Source: Candidatus Nitrosopumilus sp. (lineage in GTDB: Archaea > Thermoproteota > Nitrososphaeria > Nitrososphaerales > Nitrosopumilaceae). From it: DNA of 6,233 nt. The notes beneath the pieces were generated by a model. The model saw only the letters and a program-made list of their open reading frames with translations, had not been told where the DNA came from and searched no databases. Positions within the stretch are counted from its first letter, which is position 1; every line of letters starts with the position of its first letter. The stretch lies in contig JABDKK010000073.1 of assembly GCA_013002265.1 (NCBI GenBank), positions 1-6,233 on the forward strand. Direction: 5' to 3'. Positions 1 to 4,811 of this stretch are shown here, piece by piece. Position numbers and translations under genes: made by a program.

Positions 1-42
1 CTTGAGAAGTTAAAAAAAGATATTCAAGAAGAACAACACTGA
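1..42 (+). CDS. C-terminal end of an upstream gene (partial)
   Basis: Frame 1 is open from the window edge and stops at TGA 40-42, giving 13 residues (LEKLKKDIQEEQH). The other two + frames stop almost at once. The piece is charged and helix-like, as at the end of a coiled coil, but it is too short to assign to a family. The calling frame is plausible rather than proven. Confidence 0.4.
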   Translation, partial: LEKLKKDIQEEQH

Positions 43-66
43 ATAAGATGATAATTTTTGATAATT

Positions 67-90
67 CTTGTTCTAGAGAATTAGAACAAG
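67..90. promoter_or_regulatory. Perfect 9-bp inverted repeat (hairpin or operator)
   Basis: CTTGTTCTA at 67-75 is exactly complementary to TAGAACAAG at 82-90, with a 6-nt spacer. G·T pairs could extend the stem slightly at both ends. It lies between the stop of the upstream gene and the TATA-like box of the next one. It could be a 3' hairpin of the upstream transcript, since T-rich sequence precedes it, or a dimer-binding operator about 28 bases before the TATA box. There is no clean T-tract after it, so a bacterial-type terminator is not supported. Confidence 0.5.
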
Positions 91-117
91 GGTTAGTTGA
101 TACTAATTTTACGCGCC

Positions 118-125
118 TTTAATAC
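118..125 (+). promoter_or_regulatory. TATA-like box for the small zinc-protein gene
   Basis: TTTAATAC is centred about 26 bases before the ATG at 148, the archaeal spacing for a leaderless transcript. It is preceded by a G+C-rich CGCGCC that could serve as a TFB recognition element. The alternative ATG at 139 would be only about 17 bases away. Confidence 0.5.
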
Positions 126-147
126 AAAGAACAGCGTAATGGATTTA

Positions 148-306
148 ATGAATTCGTGTAGAAAGTGTGGTTATGAAATGGCAGTGTACTCAAATTGTCA
201 TGTATGTAAAAAACCAATTGAATTAATCTGCCACAAGTGCAATACAAATACAGATAAAGAAATTCACTCAAAATGCATAATTGAAAAGATGCAGGCTGCG
301 GCATAG
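148..306 (+). CDS. Small cysteine-rich zinc-binding protein upstream of TFB
   Basis: A 52-residue protein with four regularly spaced metal-binding pairs: CxxC at 4-7, CxxC at 17-20, CxxC at 28-31 and HxxC at 40-43. This is enough ligands for two zinc ions, either as two consecutive zinc ribbons or a cross-brace fold. The start at ATG 148 fits a TATA box 26 bases upstream; ATG 139 (three residues longer) and TTG 97 are alternatives, but both would fit the promoter less well. It ends in tandem stops (TAG, TGA) and the TFB gene begins 9 nt later in the same frame, so the two are probably co-transcribed. I do not recognise a named family. A DNA-, RNA- or protein-binding adaptor linked to transcription is a guess from context. 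Confidence 0.75.
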   Translation: MNSCRKCGYEMAVYSNCHVCKKPIELICHKCNTNTDKEIHSKCIIEKMQAAA

Positions 307-315
307 TGAAAATTT

Positions 316-1245
316 TTGAATACATTACAAAAAATTGACCAAGAAAAATTATTCTGCAATTACTGCAATGTATCCAGATTTGTAACTGATGAAGTAATTG
401 GAGAAATTGTCTGCTCTAACTGCGGATATGTTATTTCAGAAAATACTGAAAACAGAATTAATGAACGCAGACTTGTTTCAAACATATCTGACAATACAAG
501 AACAGGTCCAGGACTAACATTGAAAATGCATGACAAAGGGCTCAATACAATAATTGGAGCACAGAACAAGGATTCAATTGGAAAGCCACTTTCAGCAACA
601 ACCATCCAAATATTTGGTAGATTGCGGAAATGGGACAGCAGATCACAAACAAAAAACTCTGCAGATAGGAATCTTAGATTTGCACTTCAAGAATTTGACA
701 AAGTGCAATCAAAATTGGGTCTTTCTGATACCGTAATTGAGAGGGCATCGCTTTTTTACAGAAAGGCAATTGAGAGAAAACTTATTCGTGGCAGAACTGT
801 AAAATCAGTTGCCGCAGCATGTTTGTATGCATCATGCAGGGATTTAGAGCATAATAGAACATTAACTGAGATTGCAAACCAATTCATGATTCATAGAAAA
901 GAGGTTGCCAGAGGATACCGCATACTGTTTAGAGAGTTAGGATTTGTTGTTTCCATAGCTGATCCAATGAAGTCCATTGCCAAGATAGCAAGCAATATTG
1001 GAATAAAGGAGAAAACAATACGTAAAGCAGTACAGATTTTAGATGCAGCCCAAGATGCAGGAATCATAGCTGGTAAAAATCCAGAAATTATTGCAGCAAC
1101 TGTAATTTATTCAGCATGCGTAATTACAGGTGAATCAATATCCCAAACCACAGTAGCAAAAGCTGCAGGAACCAGTACAGTCTCAATAAGAAATAGAATT
1201 CAAGAGTTTAAGACAAAACTGGGTCTTTTTTCCACAATTAACTAG
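316..1245 (+). CDS. tfb: Transcription initiation factor B (TFB/TFIIB homologue)
   Basis: A complete 309-residue archaeal TFB, the usual length. It binds the TATA-binding protein and BRE DNA and recruits RNA polymerase for initiation. The N-terminal zinc ribbon has C14, C17, C33 and C36. A B-reader-like segment (RTGPGLTLKMHDKGL) lies near residues 62-76 and a linker containing RLRKW at 102-106. Two cyclin-fold repeats follow at about 115-205 and 215-305, the first carrying the TFIIB signature around GRTVKSVAAACLYASCR. The start is TTG 316: it is the only usual start codon between the tandem stops and the zinc ribbon, and no clear TATA box or ribosome-binding site precedes it, which supports transcription from the promoter of the preceding small gene. 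Archaea of this phylum carry many tfb paralogues; which one this is cannot be told here. Confidence 0.96.
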   Translation: MNTLQKIDQEKLFCNYCNVSRFVTDEVIGEIVCSNCGYVISENTENRINERRLVSNISDNTRTGPGLTLKMHDKGLNTIIGAQNKDSIGKPLSATTIQIFGRLRKWDSRSQTKNSADRNLRFALQEFDKVQSKLGLSDTVIERASLFYRKAIERKLIRGRTVKSVAAACLYASCRDLEHNRTLTEIANQFMIHRKEVARGYRILFRELGFVVSIADPMKSIAKIASNIGIKEKTIRKAVQILDAAQDAGIIAGKNPEIIAATVIYSACVITGESISQTTVAKAAGTSTVSIRNRIQEFKTKLGLFSTIN

Positions 1246-1258
1246 GATTCAGAAAGTT

Positions 1259-1465
1259 ATGACTATGTTGAAAAATAAGACTGTTTTACAGACAAGCAAC
1301 AACAATCTGTTAATGTCGCCCAAAGGCACGAACATTCCAGACCATTATCGGGAATGTGAGGAAGGAGACTGCCAAAGGTTGGTTCCCTGCCCTCATGTAA
1401 GATGCCAAGAACATCGAACAGATATGGCAATAAAAGATTGGACTGTACCACATATTGAATCATGA
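1259..1465 (+). CDS. Small Cys/His-cluster protein with CPHVRC motif
   Basis: A 68-residue protein starting at ATG 1259, 13 nt after the TFB stop. The middle holds a dense ligand cluster: C33, C38, C44, H46, C49 and H52, within ECEEGDCQRLVPCPHVRC. This is likely a single metal site. A similar CPxVxCxxH block occurs, from memory, in bacterial proteins with sigma-region-4-like helix-turn-helix domains; that resemblance is weak and needs a profile search. Its stop overlaps the next start in an ATGA, so translation of the two is probably coupled. Being next to TFB suggests a transcription-related role, but the function is unknown. Confidence 0.75.
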   Translation: MTMLKNKTVLQTSNNNLLMSPKGTNIPDHYRECEEGDCQRLVPCPHVRCQEHRTDMAIKDWTVPHIES

Positions 1466-1752
1466 AAAGTATGTCAACTAAAGATCATGTAATGAAGAGT
1501 GATTATAAAATAAAATTATCTGAGGACGATTTTGTTCTAGTTGGAATGAACTACAATTATTTTATGATTCCAAGACTTGCATATTCCAAAGATAATCTTG
1601 AAAAATTAAAACAACAGATTTTAGATGATCAGAAGATGACCGATGAATTAAGAACACTATGGGATGATGACATGCAGGATAAATCTCTAGAAAAGATTTC
1701 ACAGATAATGGAAAAATATTTTGGAAGAAAAGCAGAACAGCAACAAATCTAG
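1462..1752 (+). CDS. Hypothetical protein, TFB gene cluster
   Basis: A 96-residue protein I do not recognise. It starts at ATG 1462, overlapping the preceding stop by 4 nt; ATG 1471 (three residues later) is an alternative. Residues 13-40 look like a small beta-rich segment (FVLVGMNYNYFMIPRLAY), and residues 44-92 are charged and helical. There is no cysteine, signal peptide or membrane segment, so it is a soluble cytoplasmic protein. The 4-nt overlap on one side and the overlap with the following zinc-ribbon ORF on the other support an operon with the TFB neighbourhood. Confidence 0.7.
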   Translation: MKSMSTKDHVMKSDYKIKLSEDDFVLVGMNYNYFMIPRLAYSKDNLEKLKQQILDDQKMTDELRTLWDDDMQDKSLEKISQIMEKYFGRKAEQQQI

Positions 1753-1966
1753 AACTACAAGAGATGTAGAATTTGGTATGTCTCTATCAAGTGAAGATAT
1801 CAACAAAATTGAGGAAAAAATCATGAGTGAAGATGATACTGAAACACAAAATAACAGCCTTACCAATCGAGTGGTTTTGATTAATACCTGTACAAACTGT
1901 GGTAATAGATTCAAACCTGTAAACAGTATGATATGGGAAACATTATGCGATTTGTGTATGAGATAA
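1721..1966 (+). CDS. Small C-terminal zinc-ribbon protein
   Basis: An 81-residue ORF if TTG 1721 is used, which overlaps the preceding gene by about 30 nt. ATG 1778 (62 residues) and ATG 1823 (47 residues) are later in-frame starts, and the sequence does not decide between them. The N-terminal half is acidic and polar (SSEDINKIEEKIMSEDD). The C-terminal half is a zinc ribbon: numbering from TTG, C57, C60, C76 and C79 in TCTNCGNRF and LCDLCMR, ending two residues after the last cysteine. The layout suggests a disordered or helical arm carrying one metal knuckle. The function is unknown; it closes the TFB cluster and is followed by non-coding DNA. Confidence 0.7.
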   Translation: MEEKQNSNKSRTTRDVEFGMSLSSEDINKIEEKIMSEDDTETQNNSLTNRVVLINTCTNCGNRFKPVNSMIWETLCDLCMR

Positions 1967-2261
1967 AAATAAAATGGGTTTGTAAAAAGAATTCAGTTTT
2001 CTCCAATCATTAATGATCTGAATCCATTGAGGCTTGAACCATTTTTGTGCAATACTATGGGTGGGCACCAAACTAATTTCACAAAACTCGCTCCCAGTAC
2101 TTAACAAATTAGGAAATATCTCAGTTCAGGCATGTGAAGAAGAAAATAAAAATTGAGTTAAAGCATGAAATCCATACGAAAACACGAACTTTTAAGCAAA
2201 ATTTAAGTTTTCACAGACTAATGGGTTTGTGTACAATACACCAAACTTTGCTAAAAAAGTT
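1967..2261. other. Gene-free stretch with a G+C-richer core
   Basis: No convincing gene is seen in these 295 bases. The core (about 1990-2110) is richer in G+C than the flanks. It stays open without usual starts in one + frame (about 42 codons, ending at TAA 2101-2103) and in two - frames, so it could be a decayed gene or a structured RNA. A small hairpin with one bulge (TTTGTGC with GCACCAAA, about 2045-2074) is present but weak. The remainder is A/T-rich spacer. Confidence 0.35.
2253..2258 (-). terminator. T-tract after the 46-residue zinc-ribbon gene
   Basis: The - strand reads T6 just 3 bases after the stop codon of the gene ending at 2262. Short T-runs like this terminate archaeal RNA polymerase. 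There is no hairpin, so the call rests on position and composition only. Confidence 0.35.
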
Positions 2262-2402
2262 CTATTTGTTTTGAGAAACAATATTTCTTCTTCTTTTACT
2301 ATTACAGTTTGGACATTTTAGAATCAATTTCATACTGCTTGGTTTTTTTGAGAATACTGTGCCACAATCCATACAAACACGTAGGTCTTGTAATTCTTCC
2401 AT
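2262..2402 (-). CDS. 46-residue zinc-ribbon protein, paralogue of 5136-5282
   Basis: A complete small gene from ATG (2402-2400) to TAG (2264-2262). The ligands are C10 and C13 (VCMDCG) and C30 and C33 (KCPNC), a four-cysteine zinc ribbon, followed by a basic tail (KRRRN). Residues 6-17 match the protein at 5136-5282 almost exactly (DLRVCxDCGTV then an aromatic), so the two are paralogues. A TATA-like box centred 26 bases upstream indicates a leaderless transcript starting at the ATG. Longer reading frames over the same DNA on both strands appear to be shadows. The fold resembles the zinc ribbons of transcription factors and ribosomal proteins; the role is unknown. Confidence 0.8.
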   Translation of the reverse strand: MEELQDLRVCMDCGTVFSKKPSSMKLILKCPNCNSKRRRNIVSQNK

Positions 2403-2423
2403 ACTGTAATGATGTAGTCTTTA

Positions 2424-2433
2424 CAAATAAATT
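2424..2433 (-). promoter_or_regulatory. TATA-like box for the 46-residue zinc ribbon
   Basis: On the - strand the sequence is AATTTATTTG, centred 26 bases before the ATG at 2402. The distance is right for leaderless transcription in archaea. Confidence 0.5.
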
Positions 2434-2589
2434 ATTTTCAGATTTCCATTTCTTAACATCAGCAATACTGGAGGGCGGTTTATTCTGCAACAGTTGGCAT
2501 GATCCAACAAACAACAGCCTCTGGAGATAACGTGATGTTGTCTGAACTGGCAATTCTTTAGGAAACCGCGAAGCCTTTTTTACAGTTAG

Positions 2590-2811
2590 TCATGATTCTT
2601 TATCTTCAATCTTTTTGATTTCTTTTTCTATTTTTTGAATATTCTTATTCCAAATTTTGATATATTTTTCTATTTTTTCAATCTCTTTTTTATCATTAGA
2701 ATTTGATTTAATCAAGGATTCCCTCTTTTCTAAATGTTGATCGAGTCTTTTTTTAGAATCATCTAACTTTTTGTATTGGAATCCCAAGACTTTTTTTGTA
2801 ATAAAATTCAT
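2590..2811 (-). CDS. Short charged coiled-coil ORF
   Basis: A 73-residue ORF from ATG 2811; ATG 2817 adds two residues. Residues 14-73 are almost entirely Lys, Glu, Asp and Ile with heptad-like spacing (for example EIEKIEKYIKIW, IQKIEKEIKKIED), predicting a coiled coil. There are no cysteines and no membrane segment. A palindromic A/T box is centred about 25 bases before ATG 2811, while a GGTGG stretch just before ATG 2817 might act as a ribosome site. It ends at a TGA, but the same frame stays open for about 95 more codons, so it could be the N-terminal piece of a gene broken by a nonsense mutation. No family recognised. Confidence 0.5.
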   Translation of the reverse strand: MNFITKKVLGFQYKKLDDSKKRLDQHLEKRESLIKSNSNDKKEIEKIEKYIKIWNKNIQKIEKEIKKIEDKES

Positions 2812-2830
2812 ACACATTCAACCACCATTC

Positions 2831-2842
2831 TTTTAATTAAAA
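2831..2842 (-). promoter_or_regulatory. Palindromic TATA-like box of the coiled-coil ORF
   Basis: TTTTAATTAAAA is a perfect 12-base palindrome centred about 25 bases before ATG 2811. It suits a TATA box, and being symmetric it could also bind a dimeric regulator. Confidence 0.45.
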
Positions 2843-2930
2843 TATTGATCTTGTGGATTTTGGAAATAAAGAACAGTTTGCTATTTTGTCAAAGGGATTC
2901 ATAAAAATAAGAATAAAAAATAGGATTGGA

Positions 2931-2991
2931 TTATTTCAGGCGTCGATATATCTCTTTGAATTCAACTGAAAGGTTATGAAGAGATATTTAA
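2931..2991 (-). pseudogene. C-terminal remnant of a paralogue of the gene at 5369-5743
   Basis: The - strand encodes LSVEFKEIYRRLK and a stop, identical to residues 112-124 of the intact protein at 5369-5743. A central stretch of about 26 bases is identical. Before the stop, the codons for I, R, R and L differ only synonymously (for example CGA CGC CTG here, AGG AGA CTA there), so both copies evolved as coding sequence before this one broke. Just upstream, near 2975, one extra base shifts the frame compared with the intact copy, and beyond 2991 clear similarity ends. A weak continuation (FTLNIS, preceded by HLEVLKVLD) may be diverged helix sequence. The rest of the gene is missing. Confidence 0.75.
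2931..2991. repeat. Dispersed repeat copy 1 (partner at 5369-5428)
   Basis: This 61-base segment matches 5369-5428 in the same orientation with one 1-base length difference. The centre, from the end of the Ile codon to the Asn codon of the encoded peptide, is identical over about 26 bases. The repeat is explained by duplication of a gene end, not by a mobile-element terminus. Confidence 0.8.
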
Positions 2992-3130
2992 TGTAAAATC
3001 CAACACTTTCAAAACTTCCAGATGCTCGGATCAAAGAATCTGTCTAGCTTGCCAATTCGACTGGTTTCAGAATCATGGTTATCAAATTGGCGAGTGTGAG
3101 ATTTTCAGGTTGAACAAAGGCAAGCAGTAA
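2960..3130 (+). pseudogene. Cysteine-rich reading frame without a start codon
   Basis: A 56-codon + frame follows TGA 2957-2959 and ends at TAA 3128-3130. It has no ATG, GTG or TTG. The translation looks protein-like: four cysteines (codons 22, 28, 31, 46) in RCSDQRICLAC and YQIGEC, with two aromatics and a histidine between, consistent with a metal knuckle. A TATA-like GATATATC (2945-2952) lies about 26 bases before ATG 2976, but that ATG is in another frame and stops after six codons; a single missing base there would join the two into a roughly 50-residue protein. It may therefore be a frameshifted small zinc protein, or the 3' end of a gene that lost its start. It overlaps the antisense remnant. 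Confidence 0.45.
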
Positions 3131-3313
3131 GAGCCGAAATGATGTGAAGTCCATTATTTACGCTAGACTTCTAACATGAATCCATTTAAAAAATAAAATT
3201 CAGAGGTATGATTTAGACTTTTTCAAAATTCACAAAATACCAAATTCAACTTCATTAAAATTTAGATTCATCTACAAATGGGTGAAAAAACATAAAAAAA
3301 TAAAATTTTGATG
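3131..3313. other. A/T-rich spacer before the cyclase gene
   Basis: No reading frame with a start exceeds a handful of codons in this stretch, and I see no tRNA or clear hairpin. It separates the decayed region from the promoter of the cyclase gene. Confidence 0.4.
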
Positions 3314-3320
3314 TATATAT
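3314..3320 (+). promoter_or_regulatory. TATA box of the cyclase gene
   Basis: TATATAT is centred 25 bases before ATG 3342, the clearest TATA box in the window, and implies a transcript with little or no leader. Confidence 0.65.
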
Positions 3321-3341
3321 CAGGTATTCATTATAAAATTA

Positions 3342-4130
3342 ATGAGTTTCAAACCAGACAAAGAACAAACTCCTAACATCATAGACATTCTTTTGAGTAA
3401 AAATCCAGATAAAACAATTGACTCAGACACGTTGATAAAAAACGTACAAAACAGAATCAACAAAGCATTAGAAAAAGGATATCAGTATACCAGAGTAATT
3501 GATTCATCTGAAAAATTTCTGAGAAAAAATGTATTTGGACAAATAAGCATGGCAGTGCTGTACGTCGATATCGTAGGCTCTACAGAAATGAGTATGACAT
3601 TGCCACCAGAAAAACTGTCTATAATTATAAGTTCATTTTCTCAGGAGATGTCTTATGTAATTGAAAAGTTCCAAGGATATGTTCTAAAATTTGTCGGAGA
3701 TGCAGTAATAGGATATTTCGTAGAAAACAAAACAAATCAAATACCAGCAGTATACAATGTGGTGGCCTGTGCAGAATCCATGATAAAAGTCGTAAAACAA
3801 GGAATCAACCCCATTCTAAATAAAATAGGACTTTCAGAAATCAGAATAAAGATAGGTATTGATTTTGGAAATAATTCAGTAGTTCGATATGGAGCAGATG
3901 AGCAAAAAGCATACGTTGATTTACTTGGACCTACAATGAACGTAGCGTCAAAGATACAAAATCTGGCAAAACCAAACCAGATCATAGTAGGGCAAGATGC
4001 ATATGACAAACTCGACAAATACATGCAAGGATTTTTCTCAGACATGACAGATGAGTTGGTTAATCCTTTGCCACATTTTTCTGGTGATCTGGAAAAAAAA
4101 TACCGCGTTTACAGATACACATATCAATGA
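3342..4130 (+). CDS. Soluble class III adenylate/guanylate cyclase
   Basis: A 262-residue protein with a cyclase homology domain at about 66-228, which makes cyclic nucleotide from ATP or GTP as a homodimer. Visible residues: metal-binding D76 (YVDIVGST) and D120 (KFVGDAV); K116 and D193, the positions that select adenine; and transition-state N200 in GPTMNVASKI. At the usual transition-state arginine, four residues after that asparagine, there is K204. With Lys and Asp at the base-selecting positions, ATP is the likelier substrate. No membrane segment, signal peptide or recognisable sensor is present; the N-terminal 60 residues are helical and charged. It is a single gene with its own promoter. 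Activity with Lys in place of Arg is uncertain. Confidence 0.9.
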   Translation: MSFKPDKEQTPNIIDILLSKNPDKTIDSDTLIKNVQNRINKALEKGYQYTRVIDSSEKFLRKNVFGQISMAVLYVDIVGSTEMSMTLPPEKLSIIISSFSQEMSYVIEKFQGYVLKFVGDAVIGYFVENKTNQIPAVYNVVACAESMIKVVKQGINPILNKIGLSEIRIKIGIDFGNNSVVRYGADEQKAYVDLLGPTMNVASKIQNLAKPNQIIVGQDAYDKLDKYMQGFFSDMTDELVNPLPHFSGDLEKKYRVYRYTYQ

Positions 4131-4149
4131 ATTATTTTAAAAAAATTTC

Positions 4150-4161
4150 ATATTTTTCTTC
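4150..4161 (+). terminator. T-rich terminator after the cyclase gene
   Basis: A T-rich run (ATTTTTCTTC) about 20 bases after the cyclase stop fits archaeal T-tract termination. There is no hairpin. More T-rich sequence follows at about 4225-4262. Confidence 0.35.
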
Positions 4162-4312
4162 ATGTCAACATAGCAGAGAAACATTGTGTGATTGAAAAAT
4201 TAATCAATAAAATTTTAACAGTCAGTTTTTTAAAATTTCAAATTGCATTTTTGTTTATTTTGATTTCTAAAATTGTTTTAACCCGTGTAAGAGGTGTGAT
4301 AATGTGTTAATT

Positions 4313-4435
4313 CTATTTGTCTGCTTTTGGGGTTTCTGCTTTTGGTTCTTCTTTCTTTGGTTCTTCTTTCTTTGGTTCTTCTTTTTTGTCATCATTTGCG
4401 ACGACTATTGTGGGGTTTGTTTCTGTATTTGTCAT
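4313..4435 (-). CDS. 40-residue KKEEP-repeat protein
   Basis: ATG (4435-4433) to TAG (4315-4313). The first 14 residues are polar and neutral (MTNTETNPTIVVAN), then three KKEEP units and a tail (KAETPKADK) follow. It is predicted to be disordered, with alternating charge and no cysteine or membrane segment. The repeat comes from three 15-base DNA units. A TATA-like box centred about 25 bases upstream supports the start and strand. The opposite strand over the same DNA gives an FGSSFFGSS-type ORF from TTG, which I regard as a shadow. Lys-Glu-Pro tails often act as flexible linkers or nucleic-acid-binding arms; the function here is unknown. Confidence 0.7.
   Translation of the reverse strand: MTNTETNPTIVVANDDKKEEPKKEEPKKEEPKAETPKADK
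4341..4385. repeat. Three tandem 15-base units
   Basis: Units at 4341-4355, 4356-4370 and 4371-4385 read TTTGGTTCTTCTTTC on the + strand, the last differing at its final base. Each encodes KKEEP on the - strand. The near identity suggests recent expansion by slippage, so copy number may vary between strains. Confidence 0.9.
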
Positions 4436-4454
4436 ACTATATAGTAATCTATAC

Positions 4455-4464
4455 TTAATATATA
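4455..4464 (-). promoter_or_regulatory. TATA box of the KKEEP-repeat gene
   Basis: The - strand reads TATATATTAA, centred about 25 bases before the ATG at 4435, with a G+C-rich CGCGGG just before it that could be a TFB recognition element. It lies back to back with the promoter at 4538-4544. Confidence 0.6.
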
Positions 4465-4537
4465 CCCGCGTATTAATTTCCATAGTAATAAAAAAAGAAT
4501 ATAGAAGTTTACGTACAATTGGGAAAAATTACACCAG

Positions 4538-4544
4538 TATATAT
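4538..4544 (+). promoter_or_regulatory. TATA box of the tiny-gene operon
   Basis: TATATAT is centred 26 bases before ATG 4567. It overlaps ATG 4543, so if this is the promoter that earlier ATG cannot be the start of translation. Confidence 0.55.
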
Positions 4545-4566
4545 GATCAAGAATCATATCAAAAGC

Positions 4567-4680
4567 ATGTTCGAAAAAATAATTAAAAAACTAAAATCAG
4601 GATCTTGTAAAACTGCAAAAACAGATGATGTGAATTCATTCAAAGAACATCAAAAGAAAAATGAAAAATCAGTGAAATGA
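4567..4680 (+). CDS. 37-residue lysine-rich protein, first gene of a tiny-gene operon
   Basis: ATG 4567 to TGA 4678-4680. The protein is strongly basic (FEKIIKKLKSGSCKTAKTDD) with one cysteine (residue 13) and a helical C-terminal half. ATG 4543 would add eight residues, but it sits inside the TATA box, so 4567 is preferred. Its stop overlaps the next start in ATGA, a sign of translational coupling. No family recognised. A DNA- or RNA-contacting peptide acting with the zinc proteins encoded downstream would fit the charge, but that is only inference. Confidence 0.6.
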   Translation: MFEKIIKKLKSGSCKTAKTDDVNSFKEHQKKNEKSVK

Positions 4681-4811
4681 AATACAGTTGTAAAAAATGT
4701 AATTTCAAATGGAAAGGAACGTCGTATACGTTTGATGAAGTTCGTGATCATGAAAAGGAGCATTTGAACAATAAAATAAAATCAAAAGTGTTGAGGGCAA
4801 AAACAAAATAA
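4677..4811 (+). CDS. 44-residue C2H2-type zinc finger protein
   Basis: ATG 4677 to TAA 4809-4811. The pattern is C5xxC8, then 16 residues with aromatic and hydrophobic core positions (F10, W12, Y17, F19, V22), then H25xxxH29: the layout of a classical C2H2 finger with a slightly long loop. A basic tail follows (KIKSKVLRAKTK). Classical fingers bind DNA, RNA or protein and the tail is suited to nucleic acid. It overlaps the preceding gene by 4 nt (ATGA) and the next by 1 nt (TAATG), so the three are one operon. It is too short for many gene callers. The partner or target is unknown. Confidence 0.8.
   Translation: MKYSCKKCNFKWKGTSYTFDEVRDHEKEHLNNKIKSKVLRAKTK

Noticed and set aside
1699..1914. 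71-residue - strand ORF
   Set aside because: It is a shadow of the + strand zinc-ribbon gene and shows no recognisable features.
2001..2050. Possible C/D-box guide RNA (ATGATCTGA-like string)
   Set aside because: The C-like and D-like boxes abut with no guide between them, and no matching second pair was found.
2309..2530. 73-residue + strand ORF (MDILESISYC...)
   Set aside because: Its first part is antisense to the 46-residue zinc ribbon; no promoter or motif supports it.
3044..3154. 36-residue - strand ORF starting MDFTSFRLLLL
   Set aside because: It is antisense to the cysteine-rich + frame, which looks more protein-like, and it has no promoter at the expected distance.
3737..4045. 102-residue - strand ORF
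   Set aside because: It lies wholly within the cyclase domain on the opposite strand.
4341..4385. Tandem units considered as a CRISPR array
   Set aside because: The units are 15 bases and directly adjacent with no spacers, and they encode KKEEP.
4317..4586. 89-residue + strand ORF from TTG with FGSSFFGSS repeats and a hydrophobic stretch
   Set aside because: It is antisense to the KKEEP-repeat gene, which has a TATA box and sensible charge pattern; its second half runs into the tiny-gene operon promoter.
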